Below, in pieces: positions 18,299 through 27,786 of a DNA stretch of 64,000 nucleotides. Origin of the DNA: CAYMDP01 sp964389375 (GTDB lineage: Bacteria > Bdellovibrionota > Bdellovibrionia > Bdellovibrionales > UBA1609). Under the pieces are notes generated by a model. The model saw only the letters and a list, made by a program, of their open reading frames with translations. It was not told the DNA's origin and ran no database searches. A program made the translations under genes and the position numbers. Numbering within the stretch: position 1 is the first letter of the stretch; each line of letters starts with the position of its first letter. The DNA is taken from the NCBI GenBank assembly GCA_964389375.1, contig CAYMDP010000003.1, positions 52,657-116,656 of the forward strand, given 5' to 3'.

Positions 18299-20815
18299 TT
18301 ATGCGGTGAAAATTGGGTCAAGCCGTTTGATCGCCCCACGAGCCTGACTCATCAGGTCCAAAATTTGATCACGCAGCTTTTCCGCCGAAATCTGCTTTAT
18401 TCTAGAGATCCTCTGGGCAATTTGGGAATGGGCCTCGTACTTGGATTCGGGACGTTCTGCCATTAAAACAATAAGCTGTTCGATTTGGCGCAAAATGGCA
18501 TAGGTTTCGAGAATCAGAGGCAGATCGGTTTTCCATGAGGGCAGGCTTACTGACAGGGATTGAACTTGATCAAGCAGTGAGGTCCCAGAAAGGTTGATCT
18601 TATTATTCAAAATACAAGTCTGCACACACAGCTCGATGTCGACAAGGCCCCCAGTCCCAAACTTTAGATCGATGAGGCCCTCTTGGTTCGAGGGCTTAAT
18701 AAGCCTCTCGCGAATATTTCGAAGTTGTATCAAATCAATATCAGATAGGCCTTTTAATATTAGAGAATGACGAATTGAACTAAAATCCCCGGAGTTCACC
18801 GGTCTCGCCCGAAGGTAGGATTGTCTTTCCCAAGCTTCGGAATCATTTTCTAAATAATCCCGAAGACGAGCTTCCGATATAATAAGGGGTCCGGCCTTTC
18901 CGCTGGGACGAAGTCTAAGGTCAATGGGGTATATCCGACCTCCTCGGTGTGAGTCGGTCAGTCGGGCAATCAGCCTCTTTGTCAGTCGAAATTCATTTTC
19001 TTGCGGCTGATCCGGAGTCACCAAAATCATATCCAAGTCCGAACGAAGACCAAGTTCGTAGCCACCCCATTTTCCCATGGCCATAATGTAAAGCTTCGAT
19101 TCGGGAGCAAATTCAGATTTGAGATGATGCAAAAGTGAAGTGCAAATTTCGTCGGCGGATTTAGAAAGATTTGAAGTCAGGCCGATGACGTCAAATTCTT
19201 TAGCGAAAGAATTTGCGGCAATAATTTCTGAAATCATTCGTCGCTCGGCAAGACTTTCTAAAAATTTTTCGGAATCTTGGCTTTCTTCAATCGAGACCGA
19301 GCGATAGACAAAGCTATCGATCAATTCGGGGCGGGAGGCAATAATCCCCCCAAGATATGATGACAGACTAAAAATTTGGGAAAGGTCCTTAAGCAATCTA
19401 GGCTCTGCGAGAAAAAGACTAAACATTGTGGCTTTTGCACGGGTCGATTTAAGGAAGTCTAATAACAAAGACAGCCCAAGGTCTTTATCCCCGGAAGACT
19501 TGCCTAGGTTTTCTACAAATTCGAAAATAAATTCTTTACGGGCTCTTTCGTCGCGGTCTTGTTTATGTGAAAGAGCCGTTGCGCTTAATAACTTTGGCAA
19601 AATCTCATCCCTTGATTGATCCGAGAAACCCAAATTCGAGATCCATGATTTTTGCGCTTCAAGTTCTTCGGGGAGCCTGGACTTTTTTAAGGCCACTTGT
19701 CCTAACAAGTGCGAGACCGTCGCATCCACTTGAGTTTTTGCCTCTAGGAGCTGCGTTTTTTCATCAGCTGAAATGATCTTTTGATGGGACTCAAATATAA
19801 AATCGTGCACTTGTTGATCATCAATTGCTTGGATTCGATTTTCTAAATCTCGATAAAACCAATAAGTGGATTCAAGAAAGTCACATTCTGAAGCAGGAAG
19901 AACCGCCGAGGCTTTCAATTGGTGTAATGCCGCAGCCGTCGAGTTTTGTTTTAGACTAGGGTTTTTCCCACCATGAATCACTTGTAGTGAGTGAACAAAA
20001 AGCTCGATGTCGCGAATGCCGCCGACGGACAGCTTCAAATTAATTCTTCCTTCTTCGGGAGCATGCAGACTATGGATTTTCGAGCGAAGTTCTTTAAGGT
20101 CACTGAACAAGGTATAATCAATAAATTTTCGGTAACTGTATTTCTCCGCAAGATCTTTGCAACTTTTGGTTATATCTGCAGGTCCACAGATGGGGCGTAG
20201 ACGGACGAGGGCTAATCTCTCCCAGGCCTCGCCTTGGCTCCAGTAATAGTCTTCGAACTGCCTAAGGGAGGTGATCAGTGGGCCAAATCGACCTCCCGGA
20301 CGCAGATCGAAGTCTATGCGGTAGGCTTGTCCCCAAGGCGTTTGCTCGCTTAAAAGTTTTCTGAAGGCCCGAATTCGAGAATCCAGATCTCCGTCCGGAG
20401 GATTTCGTGAGATCACCATAAGGTCCACGTCAGAGCTTAAGTTCAACTCATTCGCGCCCAGTTTTCCGAGAGCAAAAAGCGAAAGGTCGGCATGATCTCC
20501 GCAAGCCTCACTCCAAGCTTGCTGCAAAATTTTGTCGGTAGCTTGGCTCCAGGCTTCGCAGATGATCTGGCTAGATTGTTTGTTTAACAAGCAAGACAGG
20601 GCCGCAAGGAGCCAGTGCTGATGTCGCTCCTGACGAATTTTTCCTGAAAAATCGGGTGGAGTCGTTTTAAGAAGTTCGAAGGAGCGCGCAATAGCCGGAG
20701 AGAGCTGTCTTGCGAAAGACAACTCTTCTAGGGTGAAATCCGAAAGTTGGCTATAAGAGCGGCCCCCATTTGGGCTTTTCATAACTATATCTGTCCGTAG
20801 TGATCCGACGTTCAT
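18299..20815 (-). CDS. glnE: Glutamine synthetase adenylyltransferase/deadenylase
   Basis: This enzyme adjusts glutamine synthetase by adding or removing AMP. Two nucleotidyltransferase domains are visible: GKLGANELNLSSDVD near residues 117-131 and GKWGGYELGLRSDLD near 577-591, each followed by a GlnD-UTase-type helical region. At 838 residues it is shorter than the enteric enzyme (about 946), mainly at the N-terminus. The start overlaps the end of tolB. The ATG at 20815 and the ATG at 20782 are both possible and neither has a strong ribosome binding site. No glnA or glnB is in the window. Confidence 0.9.
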   Translation of the reverse strand: MNVGSLRTDIVMKSPNGGRSYSQLSDFTLEELSFARQLSPAIARSFELLKTTPPDFSGKIRQERHQHWLLAALSCLLNKQSSQIICEAWSQATDKILQQAWSEACGDHADLSLFALGKLGANELNLSSDVDLMVISRNPPDGDLDSRIRAFRKLLSEQTPWGQAYRIDFDLRPGGRFGPLITSLRQFEDYYWSQGEAWERLALVRLRPICGPADITKSCKDLAEKYSYRKFIDYTLFSDLKELRSKIHSLHAPEEGRINLKLSVGGIRDIELFVHSLQVIHGGKNPSLKQNSTAAALHQLKASAVLPASECDFLESTYWFYRDLENRIQAIDDQQVHDFIFESHQKIISADEKTQLLEAKTQVDATVSHLLGQVALKKSRLPEELEAQKSWISNLGFSDQSRDEILPKLLSATALSHKQDRDERARKEFIFEFVENLGKSSGDKDLGLSLLLDFLKSTRAKATMFSLFLAEPRLLKDLSQIFSLSSYLGGIIASRPELIDSFVYRSVSIEESQDSEKFLESLAERRMISEIIAANSFAKEFDVIGLTSNLSKSADEICTSLLHHLKSEFAPESKLYIMAMGKWGGYELGLRSDLDMILVTPDQPQENEFRLTKRLIARLTDSHRGGRIYPIDLRLRPSGKAGPLIISEARLRDYLENDSEAWERQSYLRARPVNSGDFSSIRHSLILKGLSDIDLIQLRNIRERLIKPSNQEGLIDLKFGTGGLVDIELCVQTCILNNKINLSGTSLLDQVQSLSVSLPSWKTDLPLILETYAILRQIEQLIVLMAERPESKYEAHSQIAQRISRIKQISAEKLRDQILDLMSQARGAIKRLDPIFTA

Positions 20816-22133
20816 TAGTTCCGTCAGGACTGATCACGTAAAGTTGCTTATTGTCGCCATTTCGATTGCTCGAAAACATAATCAAGCGGCCATCAGGAGA
20901 AAAGGTTGGGTCTTCATTGTCTGCGGCCTTCCCATTTCGTCTTCTTGCATCGGTCAAGCGTTTTAAGCCTGTTCCGTCGACATTGATTAGAAAGATATCA
21001 AAATTTGACTTATCAAAGCCAGCGAAAGCAATTTTTTTGCCGTCCGGAGACCAACTGGGGCTTGCGTTATATCGACCGGCGAAAGTAACCCGACGCACAC
21101 CCGTCCCATCAATATTCATGACGTAGATCATCGGTCGTCCATGGCGATCAGAAGAAAAGGCCACCTGTTGCCCATTTGGGGAAATCACAGGCTCCACATT
21201 CATGGCTCGATTTGGTCCATCAGTGACGCGGGACAGATTTTTTCCATCGACACTCATGCGAAAGATATCGGGGCTGCCGGTTTGGGAAATCGTCAGTAGC
21301 ATTTCTTTGCCATCTGGAAAAAATGTGGCTCCAGAATTTATCCCTTTTCTATAAGAGACGAGCCATCGCTTTGCCGTATCCAATTCATACATAAACAGAT
21401 CCGCATTTCGAACTTTAGCCTTCGAGTGATAAGCAAAGGCCGTGTAGGCAATCTTTTTTCCGTCCCGTGACCAGCTTGGAGAAATAGCAAGGGACTTATG
21501 GTTGGTGATCAGCTTTGCATTTTCGCCATCCCAGTCCATGACCAGAATCTCTTTATGCTTCGTATTCTGGTCTCCGCGAGTCGCTGTAATTTGGGTCAAA
21601 AACATTCCGGGCTTCCCGGTCAGCGCTTGAATCAGATCGTTTGAAAAAGTGTGAGCGAGCTTTCGTGTCAGTGCAGTTGTGCCCTCATAGGTTTTGCCTA
21701 GAACAAGTTTGGCTTGAGGAACATGATAGACATAAACCTCAAATGAAAGTTTGTTGCCAGTGACTCGGTATCCACCTTTTATTAAAAACTCGGTGCCAAT
21801 CGCACTCCAACTTTGAAATTTAAATCCATTGGGCTCTCCCGGCGCAGGCCGAAGGCCCGTGCTTTTTGGATCCTCAAGAAAAGCCTCTTGTTTGATAAAA
21901 GTAAAAAATGCCGATGCTGTAAGGTTATTGAAGACCGTCTGAAATAGATTTTGTCCGGCCTGAAGATGGCTTGCATTTGAAGTCTGACTTCCGAAGTAAA
22001 GAAAAGGAGGAAGAGCGACTAAGCTCTTTTTAACGGCGGCCTGGCCGACGTCGATATAAACTTTAGAGTCCTGAGCTTGTGCTGCGGGAATTAAAAACAA
22101 GAACATTAAAAGTACGCGAGAAAAAATATTCAT
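20751..22133 (-). CDS. tolB: Tol-Pal system beta-propeller TolB
   Basis: The protein has 460 residues. The signal peptide ends AAQA. An N-terminal alpha/beta domain is followed by a six-bladed WD40-like propeller with repeated PSWSPDGKKIAF-type motifs (about residues 190-440). TolB works in the periplasm with Pal and TolA in outer-membrane constriction during division. It is the last tol gene in the cluster (tolQ, tolR, tolA-like, tolB). No pal follows; glnE comes next and overlaps it. Confidence 0.95.
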   Translation of the reverse strand: MNIFSRVLLMFLFLIPAAQAQDSKVYIDVGQAAVKKSLVALPPFLYFGSQTSNASHLQAGQNLFQTVFNNLTASAFFTFIKQEAFLEDPKSTGLRPAPGEPNGFKFQSWSAIGTEFLIKGGYRVTGNKLSFEVYVYHVPQAKLVLGKTYEGTTALTRKLAHTFSNDLIQALTGKPGMFLTQITATRGDQNTKHKEILVMDWDGENAKLITNHKSLAISPSWSRDGKKIAYTAFAYHSKAKVRNADLFMYELDTAKRWLVSYRKGINSGATFFPDGKEMLLTISQTGSPDIFRMSVDGKNLSRVTDGPNRAMNVEPVISPNGQQVAFSSDRHGRPMIYVMNIDGTGVRRVTFAGRYNASPSWSPDGKKIAFAGFDKSNFDIFLINVDGTGLKRLTDARRRNGKAADNEDPTFSPDGRLIMFSSNRNGDNKQLYVISPDGTNERRITTDRYSYEKPKWGPLL

Positions 22134-22165
22134 TGGTTCACCTCATCAGAACTTCAGAAGCTGTG

Positions 22166-22903
22166 TTAATCCGGAAAGTTAAAAACAATGCCCTGCAAGG
22201 ATAGCACATTTTTTAGCCGATTGGGAGGAACTGGAAAGGGAGATGAGCGAGCGATGGTTTCCCGGACTAAGGTATCAAAAACATCGTTTCCAGAGCTTCG
22301 AAGAATTTGTGATTTCGTCACAAAACCGCGCTCATCAATTAAAACCAAGACTTGAGCCTTGAAATTACCATCGGCAAGCCAGCGCGGAAGGTTCCAGTTT
22401 TCACGGACTTTTGCCTCGACCTCACCAAAGTATCGATCGAATTCAATTTTTTCTAGGCCCGTTAGACTGCTGCCTTCGGAGGCAATATTGCCTTTAACTT
22501 CTTTGGGTTCTTCTTGCTTTTGTTTCTCTTCAGATTCAGCTTTCAGATTTTCGATCGCCTGAAGCGCTTTTAAGCGATCAATTGCTTTTTGTTGGTCTTT
22601 CTTTGCGGCCTTAAGATCAATCTTTTTTGGAGGTTCAGGCTTTTGCACTTCAGGTTTTTTAATCTCAGGCTTTGGAAGTTCAACTTTAGGAGCTGGGGCT
22701 TTCGCCGCAGGGGCCGGGGCTTTTTGTTTGTCGGGCATTGCGACTACGTCGACTCGAATTGCACTTCTAATTTGAATGGGCTCAGAGGGAAAAAATGCCG
22801 CTTTCATAAAAAACAAAATAAACATCAACACGTGGCCGCCAAGGGACCAAATCATGAAGTTCGGAAAGGACTGATCAAGTTGTGAAGATGCGGTTTCTTT
22901 CAC
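22166..22903 (-). CDS. tolA: TolA/TonB-like periplasm-spanning protein
   Basis: The protein has 245 residues. One N-terminal membrane segment (about 15-38) is followed by a Pro/Ala/Lys/Glu-rich linker (60-130) and a TonB-C-like domain with VLVLIDERGFVTKSQILRSSG (around 180). It should carry energy from the TolQR complex to the outer membrane. It is much shorter than enteric TolA and lacks its long helix. The start is GTG, seven bases past the tolR stop, so the genes are coupled. Its place between tolR and tolB favours TolA over TonB. Confidence 0.8.
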   Translation of the reverse strand: MKETASSQLDQSFPNFMIWSLGGHVLMFILFFMKAAFFPSEPIQIRSAIRVDVVAMPDKQKAPAPAAKAPAPKVELPKPEIKKPEVQKPEPPKKIDLKAAKKDQQKAIDRLKALQAIENLKAESEEKQKQEEPKEVKGNIASEGSSLTGLEKIEFDRYFGEVEAKVRENWNLPRWLADGNFKAQVLVLIDERGFVTKSQILRSSGNDVFDTLVRETIARSSPFPVPPNRLKNVLSLQGIVFNFPD

Positions 22904-22909
22904 GGGACA

Positions 22910-23326
22910 CTAGTTCGCTTTAGGGAGAGTGATAAGGCCTATTTGAAAGATGCCAGCGGCTCGAACCTCTCCCATTGCTTCGGCCACGACACCGTATTCA
23001 ACCGATTTGTCAGCTTGGATATAGATTTGTTTGTTCTTTCGGGTTTCAAATATGGCCTGAAGCTTCCCTCGAAGATCCTTCATGTTCATATTCGTTTCTC
23101 CAGCAATCAGCTGACCATTTTTTTTAACAACCAAAATAAAAGGCTCTTCTGTCGTGGCCACACCAGAACTTGCGGTTTCTGGAAGTTCAACCTCAAGGCC
23201 CTGTTGCATCATGGGGGCGGTCACCATAAAAATAATTAAAAGAACCAACATGACATCCACAAAAGGAGTCACATTGATTTCGCTCATCACCGAGCGGGAC
23301 CCGCGTTTTTCTCCGGACATTCCCAC
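22910..23326 (-). CDS. tolR: Biopolymer transport protein TolR/ExbD
   Basis: The protein has 138 residues with one membrane helix, NVTPFVDVMLVLLIIFMV, whose aspartate is the proton-conducting residue of TolR/ExbD. A small periplasmic domain follows. Start choice: GTG at 23326 has AAGGA about 10 bases upstream; an ATG two codons later lacks this. It sits directly after tolQ, three bases from its stop. Confidence 0.9.
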   Translation of the reverse strand: MGMSGEKRGSRSVMSEINVTPFVDVMLVLLIIFMVTAPMMQQGLEVELPETASSGVATTEEPFILVVKKNGQLIAGETNMNMKDLRGKLQAIFETRKNKQIYIQADKSVEYGVVAEAMGEVRAAGIFQIGLITLPKAN

Positions 23327-23329
23327 GAT

Positions 23330-24076
23330 TTAGTTATCCTTAAAAAAATTGCGTTTGGTAATATTCAAAAAGTCAGATGAAAAATTATTAAGTTGAAGCT
23401 CTTGGCGCCGAATTTCGGTCACAAACAAATTGTATGCGACGGTCGCAGGAATTGCGGCAAATAGTCCAACACCCGTTGCAATTAAAGCTTCAGAGATCCC
23501 AGGGGCCACAACCGCCAATGAGGCCATTCCGGTTGCACCAATCTTTTGAAAGGCACCCATGATGCCCCAAACGGTTCCAAATAATCCGATAAAGGGCCCG
23601 GTACTTCCCGTGGTTGCAAGAAAGCTGAGTCGTGTTTCCATTCCTGCAATTTCACTATCAATGGCTTTGCGGACCGCTCGTTCAAGATTGTCTATGCCCG
23701 ACAGAAGAGGAGCCGAGTTGGAGTCACTTCCAGGTTGAGCCAAGTTCGAATCGGCCATCTTGCGAAGTTCAAGATATCCCGTTCGAAAGACGCTGGCCAT
23801 GGAACTTGAGCCATGATCTCTAAGTCGCTCGAAGATATCGTCTAAAGATCCGGCTTTCCAAAATGAATCCTCAAAAGGTCGATTGGCTTCGCCAACACTT
23901 TTTAGTTGTTTCCACTTTGAAAATATAATGGCCCAAGAGGCAATCGACATAATGACCAAGATCAGCAGTGTCAGTTGCACCACGATATTGGCGGATGTGA
24001 TCGCATGCCAGGCGCCAGTGTTAATTCCAACAGAAAGATTTTCGTTTGCCGCATGGGCGTAATTTGTAAATATCAT
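23330..24076 (-). CDS. tolQ: Tol-Pal motor protein TolQ
   Basis: The protein has 248 residues and three membrane segments (about 30-55, 150-175, 190-215). The block GPFIGLFGTVWGIMGAFQKIG is the TolQ/ExbB/MotA core. It forms the inner-membrane motor with TolR. It is the first gene of the tol cluster here and ends three bases from the tolR start. Confidence 0.92.
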   Translation of the reverse strand: MIFTNYAHAANENLSVGINTGAWHAITSANIVVQLTLLILVIMSIASWAIIFSKWKQLKSVGEANRPFEDSFWKAGSLDDIFERLRDHGSSSMASVFRTGYLELRKMADSNLAQPGSDSNSAPLLSGIDNLERAVRKAIDSEIAGMETRLSFLATTGSTGPFIGLFGTVWGIMGAFQKIGATGMASLAVVAPGISEALIATGVGLFAAIPATVAYNLFVTEIRRQELQLNNFSSDFLNITKRNFFKDN

Positions 24077-24171
24077 AGGTTAAAAGGCTAAACGTTGAGA
24101 GGCCTTAGGGCAAGGTTCTATTTTAGGCCATTCGTCATTTTAGAAGTCTGCTCCAAAATCTGCTTCAGAGC

Positions 24172-24903
24172 CTACTCAGTGGCTCGACGAAGAAATTCGA
24201 GGAGAAGGCTGGGGCGCGTGGTCAAAAACCCGGACCAATTTTGTTCTTTCAGCTCTTCAACTTTGATTTCACCCTCTGCGAGGATGAGGTCTTTTTTTCT
24301 GCGACGAAGCTCTTCAATGACACGAGGGCTTATGTCGTCTTTTAAGCCAATTAACACAAAGTCACCACGGGCGGGCATCAAAGTTTCAATGTACAAGGAT
24401 TCAAAAAGTTGAAAGCGAAGTTTCGAGTTTAAATCTGTACCGAAAAGCCAGAAGGGTTGAAGCTTTCGGAGTTCATGAAGCACTGCTGGAAAATCACTTT
24501 GAACTAAAACGCGCTCGTTAAGCCCCGCAGAAGTCAGCAATTCACCAAGCTCTTTAAGATAATAGGTCTGATGACTTAAGATGTGAATATAGAGCTGCTG
24601 GGGTTTAAATTCTTCCAAAAGATTTTTTAGCGGAAGAGGTTCGGACGCTTCATCAAATTGGACCGACCATAATCCATCCACATCATGATTTAAATCCAAA
24701 GCAAGAATCGCCCCTTCAACGGGATTTTTAAGCTGCTCTAGCGTGGCCGGAGTCAGAACCCAAGGTCTGAGTTCATACAAAGCATGTGAAAAGCTTGATT
24801 GGTAGCTCGACTGAAAACCAATCATGCGAAGGGAAAGAAGTGTTAAAAATACCGCAATGATAGAAATCAAGCTAATCAGAAGAAGTCGTTTTAATGCCGC
24901 CAT
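24172..24903 (-). CDS. Membrane-anchored protein, possibly GDPD-like fold
   Basis: The protein has 243 residues from the ATG at 24903; a GTG four codons upstream is also possible. A single N-terminal membrane helix is followed by a soluble domain. The segment ILALDLNHDVDGLWSVQFDE and the later LKNLLEEFKPQQLYIHIL resemble the IELDV-TKDGVPVV and ELL-IELK stations of glycerophosphodiester phosphodiesterases. The paired catalytic histidines of that family are not evident, so it may be inactive or unrelated. It lies upstream of tolQ on the same strand, 95 bp away. Confidence 0.45.
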   Translation of the reverse strand: MAALKRLLLISLISIIAVFLTLLSLRMIGFQSSYQSSFSHALYELRPWVLTPATLEQLKNPVEGAILALDLNHDVDGLWSVQFDEASEPLPLKNLLEEFKPQQLYIHILSHQTYYLKELGELLTSAGLNERVLVQSDFPAVLHELRKLQPFWLFGTDLNSKLRFQLFESLYIETLMPARGDFVLIGLKDDISPRVIEELRRRKKDLILAEGEIKVEELKEQNWSGFLTTRPSLLLEFLRRATE

Positions 24904-24924
24904 GTAGCCAAACACCTGTAATTA

Positions 24925-24938
24925 TTAATATATATTAA
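24925..24938. other. 14-bp AT palindrome
   Basis: TTAATATATATTAA is a perfect palindrome in the divergent gap between the membrane-anchored gene (-) and the Rrf2 gene (+). It could be a minus-strand promoter region or an operator. Confidence 0.3.
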
Positions 24939-24992
24939 GAACAATAAAATTCATAAAAGGCCCCAAATAGGTCAAAAAAAGACCGAGATACC

Positions 24993-25021
24993 TTGATTTT
25001 CAGTCTCTGTTCAATTAGTTT
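24993..25021 (+). promoter_or_regulatory. Candidate promoter of the suf operon
   Basis: TTGATT (24993-24998) and TAGTTT (25016-25021) are spaced 17 bases apart, about 100 bp upstream of the Rrf2 start. The fit to sigma-70 is moderate. An Rrf2 operator would be expected here but I cannot name one. Confidence 0.3.
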
Positions 25022-25119
25022 GCAACTCTGCTTTAGGCCTAAGTCGCGAGCGAGAGTGCACCAGTTTTTTGGGCCTGTCAATTTGGCATCAGTCGGCGTT
25101 TAGCTCGAGGAGAACTTCT

Positions 25120-25566
25120 GTGAACCGCATGAATCGAAAAGTTGAATATGCCCTGATGGCTCTTAAGCATATGAGTCAAAAAAAGCCAGGTGAGTTGACG
25201 ACTTCGAAGGAAGTTGTAGAGGCCGTGGGCTGTCCCTTTGATGCCACTGCAAGAGTTCTTCAGACGATGGCGAACAAAGGTTTGTTAAAATCCGAGCAGG
25301 GTGCCCATGGCGGATACGTTCTTATCCGCGATCTTTCAAAAGTTTCATTTTATGAATTGGTCGAAATGATTTTAGGGCCTCTTGCGATTGTTAAATGCCT
25401 GCACGGCATTGAGTCTTGTGATCTAAAAAATTCTTGTAATATTCTTAAGCCCACGACGGTCTTAAATCGAAAGCTGATCGATTTTTATAAAAGCCTTCCC
25501 TTAGTCGAACTGCTCAGATCCAAAGAGACCCAATTACGTCCCGCCACCGAGCTTGGGGGGATTTAA
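25120..25566 (+). CDS. Rrf2 family regulator (IscR/SufR-like)
   Basis: The protein has 148 residues from a GTG at 25120 with GAGGAG six bases upstream; an ATG three codons later is too far from that site. The winged helix-turn-helix occupies residues 5-65. Cysteines C93, C100 and C106 fit the Fe-S ligand pattern of IscR-type sensors. The gene ends one base before sufB, so it heads the suf operon. It probably senses iron-sulfur status and controls this operon. Confidence 0.88.
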   Translation: MNRMNRKVEYALMALKHMSQKKPGELTTSKEVVEAVGCPFDATARVLQTMANKGLLKSEQGAHGGYVLIRDLSKVSFYELVEMILGPLAIVKCLHGIESCDLKNSCNILKPTTVLNRKLIDFYKSLPLVELLRSKETQLRPATELGGI

Positions 25567-25567
25567 G

Positions 25568-27007
25568 ATGAAAATTGCAGAAAGCCCTATCGAAAAAGAC
25601 TACAAGTACGGTTTTGTGACGGATATCGAGTCCGATGCTTTTCCAAAAGGCCTAAGCGAAGAAACAGTTCGGGCCATCTCTGCAAAAAAGAACGAACCTG
25701 CTTGGATGCTTGAGTTTCGTCTAAAAGGCTACCAGCAGTGGCTGAAGATGACAGAGCCCTCTTGGGCGGACTTAAAATATCCAAAAATAGATTATCAAAA
25801 CATTAGTTACTATTCTGCGCCAAAAGCAAAGGCCGGGAACAAGCCCGAGAGTTTGGATGAACTAGATCCAGAACTTATTAAAACTTTCGAGCGTCTTGGA
25901 ATTCCCTTAAGCGAGCAAAAAAGAATCTCAGGGGTCGCCGTTGATGCCGTTTTTGATAGTGTATCAGTTGGAACAACTCACAAAGATGTTTTAGAAAAAT
26001 ACGGAGTTGTGTTTTGCTCAATTTCTGAAGCGGTTAAAACTCATCCAGAGATTATTCAAAAATACTTAGGGTCGATTGTTCCGGCTGCGGACAATTTTTT
26101 TGCGGCATTAAATTCTGCCGTCTTCACCGATGGATCTTTTTGTTACATCCCAAAAGGAGTGCGCTGTCCATTGGATCTTTCGACTTACTTTCGTATTAAC
26201 GCGGAAGAAACTGGGCAGTTCGAGCGCACCTTAATCGTGGCTGAGGAATCCAGTTATGTAAATTACCTCGAAGGCTGCACGGCCCCCATGAGGGATTCCA
26301 ATCAGCTTCATGCTGCGGTTGTTGAATTGATCGCATTGGATGACGCCGAGATTAAGTATTCCACAGTGCAAAACTGGTATGCCGGAGACACTCAAGGTCG
26401 TGGGGGCATCTACAATTTTGTAACTAAGCGTGGAAAGTGCCAGGGCAAGAGATCGAAAATTTCTTGGACTCAAGTCGAAGCAGGTTCTGCCATCACTTGG
26501 AAGTATCCAAGTTGTATCCTTCATGGCGAGTCTTCAGTGGGTGCCTTTTACTCAGTGGCTTTAACCCACGACCTGATGCAAGCAGATACGGGCACGAAGA
26601 TGATCCATGTCGGAAAAAATACGAAAAGTACGATTATTTCAAAAGGCATTTCGGCAGATCGATCGACCAATAGTTACCGAGGACAGGTTAAAATATTGCC
26701 TTCAGCCGAAGGGGCAAGAAATTACTCCCAGTGTGATTCGATGCTTGTCGGAGATCAATCTTCGGCTAATACCTACCCTTATATCGAAGTTCGAAATGAA
26801 TCCGCTGTCGTCGAGCACGAGGCTTCGACGTCTCGGATTAGCGAAGATCAGCTGTTTTATCTTCAGTCTCGAGGCTTAAGCACAGAGGAAGCGATTTCGA
26901 TGTTGGTCCATGGCTTTTGCAAAGAAGTTTTTAAGCAGCTGCCCCTAGAGTTTTCTGTCGAAGCCGTGAAGTTGGTTGAAATGAAGCTCGAAAATAGTGT
27001 GGGCTAA
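25568..27007 (+). CDS. sufB: Fe-S cluster assembly scaffold SufB
   Basis: The protein has 479 residues, the normal length. It forms the SufBC2D complex on which Fe-S clusters are built. The core beta-helix with conserved blocks (CTAPMRDSNQLHAAVVEL, YSTVQNWYAG, GKCQGKRSKISWTQVE) and the C-terminal EDQLFYLQSRGLS are intact. The ATG at 25568 follows a purine run one base after the regulator stop; five extra upstream residues are not needed. Confidence 0.96.
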   Translation: MKIAESPIEKDYKYGFVTDIESDAFPKGLSEETVRAISAKKNEPAWMLEFRLKGYQQWLKMTEPSWADLKYPKIDYQNISYYSAPKAKAGNKPESLDELDPELIKTFERLGIPLSEQKRISGVAVDAVFDSVSVGTTHKDVLEKYGVVFCSISEAVKTHPEIIQKYLGSIVPAADNFFAALNSAVFTDGSFCYIPKGVRCPLDLSTYFRINAEETGQFERTLIVAEESSYVNYLEGCTAPMRDSNQLHAAVVELIALDDAEIKYSTVQNWYAGDTQGRGGIYNFVTKRGKCQGKRSKISWTQVEAGSAITWKYPSCILHGESSVGAFYSVALTHDLMQADTGTKMIHVGKNTKSTIISKGISADRSTNSYRGQVKILPSAEGARNYSQCDSMLVGDQSSANTYPYIEVRNESAVVEHEASTSRISEDQLFYLQSRGLSTEEAISMLVHGFCKEVFKQLPLEFSVEAVKLVEMKLENSVG

Positions 27008-27021
27008 GGAGTAAAGAGAAG

Positions 27022-27786
27022 ATGTTAGAAATTAAAAATTTAAAAGCGCAAGTTGAAGGTCAGGAAGTTTTAAAAGGACTTAACTTAAAAATAAACCCCG
27101 GAGAAGTCCATGCGATCATGGGACCAAACGGTTCTGGGAAAAGTACACTGGCTAAGATTCTTGCCGGTCATCCTGGATACGAAGTTCTTTCTGGTGAAGT
27201 TTTGTATGAAATTGATTTTGAACCAAAAGATCTTTTAAGTTTTTCACCCTCAGAGCGTGCTCGAGAGGGAGTCTTTTTGGCCTTTCAATATCCAGTGGAA
27301 GTGCCAGGGGTCAGCAATCTCACATTTCTTCGCACCTCATTTAATGCCATTTGCAAACATCAAGGTATTGCTGAAATGGGTGAAGAGGAATTCGAGCGCT
27401 TTATCGTTGAAAAATCAAAACTTGTCGAGATCAACCCCAGCTTCTTAAAACGCTCTGTGAACGAAGGTTTTTCGGGCGGAGAGAAAAAACGAAACGAAAT
27501 TCTTCAAATGGCGGTCCTATCGCCTCGTCTTGCGATCCTTGATGAAACAGACTCAGGACTGGACATTGATTCTTTAAGAATCGTCGCCGAAGGAGTGAAT
27601 AAACTCCGTTCAAAATCAAAGTCTATTCTTCTGATTACCCACTACCAGCGACTTTTGGATTACATCGTTCCAGACTTTGTCCACGTCCTTGCCAATGGCA
27701 AAATTATTCAGACGGGCGGAAAAGAATTAGCCCACAAACTTGAAAAGCAAGGTTACGACTGGCTTTTGAAAGAGCAGAGTCTATGA
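27022..27786 (+). CDS. sufC: Suf ATPase SufC
   Basis: The protein has 254 residues, an ABC-type ATPase of the SufBCD scaffold. Walker A GPNGSGKST is near residue 33, signature FSGGEKKRNEIL near 152, and Walker B LAILDETDSGLD near 173. The start is 14 bp past sufB and the stop overlaps the sufD start as ATGA. Confidence 0.96.
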   Translation: MLEIKNLKAQVEGQEVLKGLNLKINPGEVHAIMGPNGSGKSTLAKILAGHPGYEVLSGEVLYEIDFEPKDLLSFSPSERAREGVFLAFQYPVEVPGVSNLTFLRTSFNAICKHQGIAEMGEEEFERFIVEKSKLVEINPSFLKRSVNEGFSGGEKKRNEILQMAVLSPRLAILDETDSGLDIDSLRIVAEGVNKLRSKSKSILLITHYQRLLDYIVPDFVHVLANGKIIQTGGKELAHKLEKQGYDWLLKEQSL

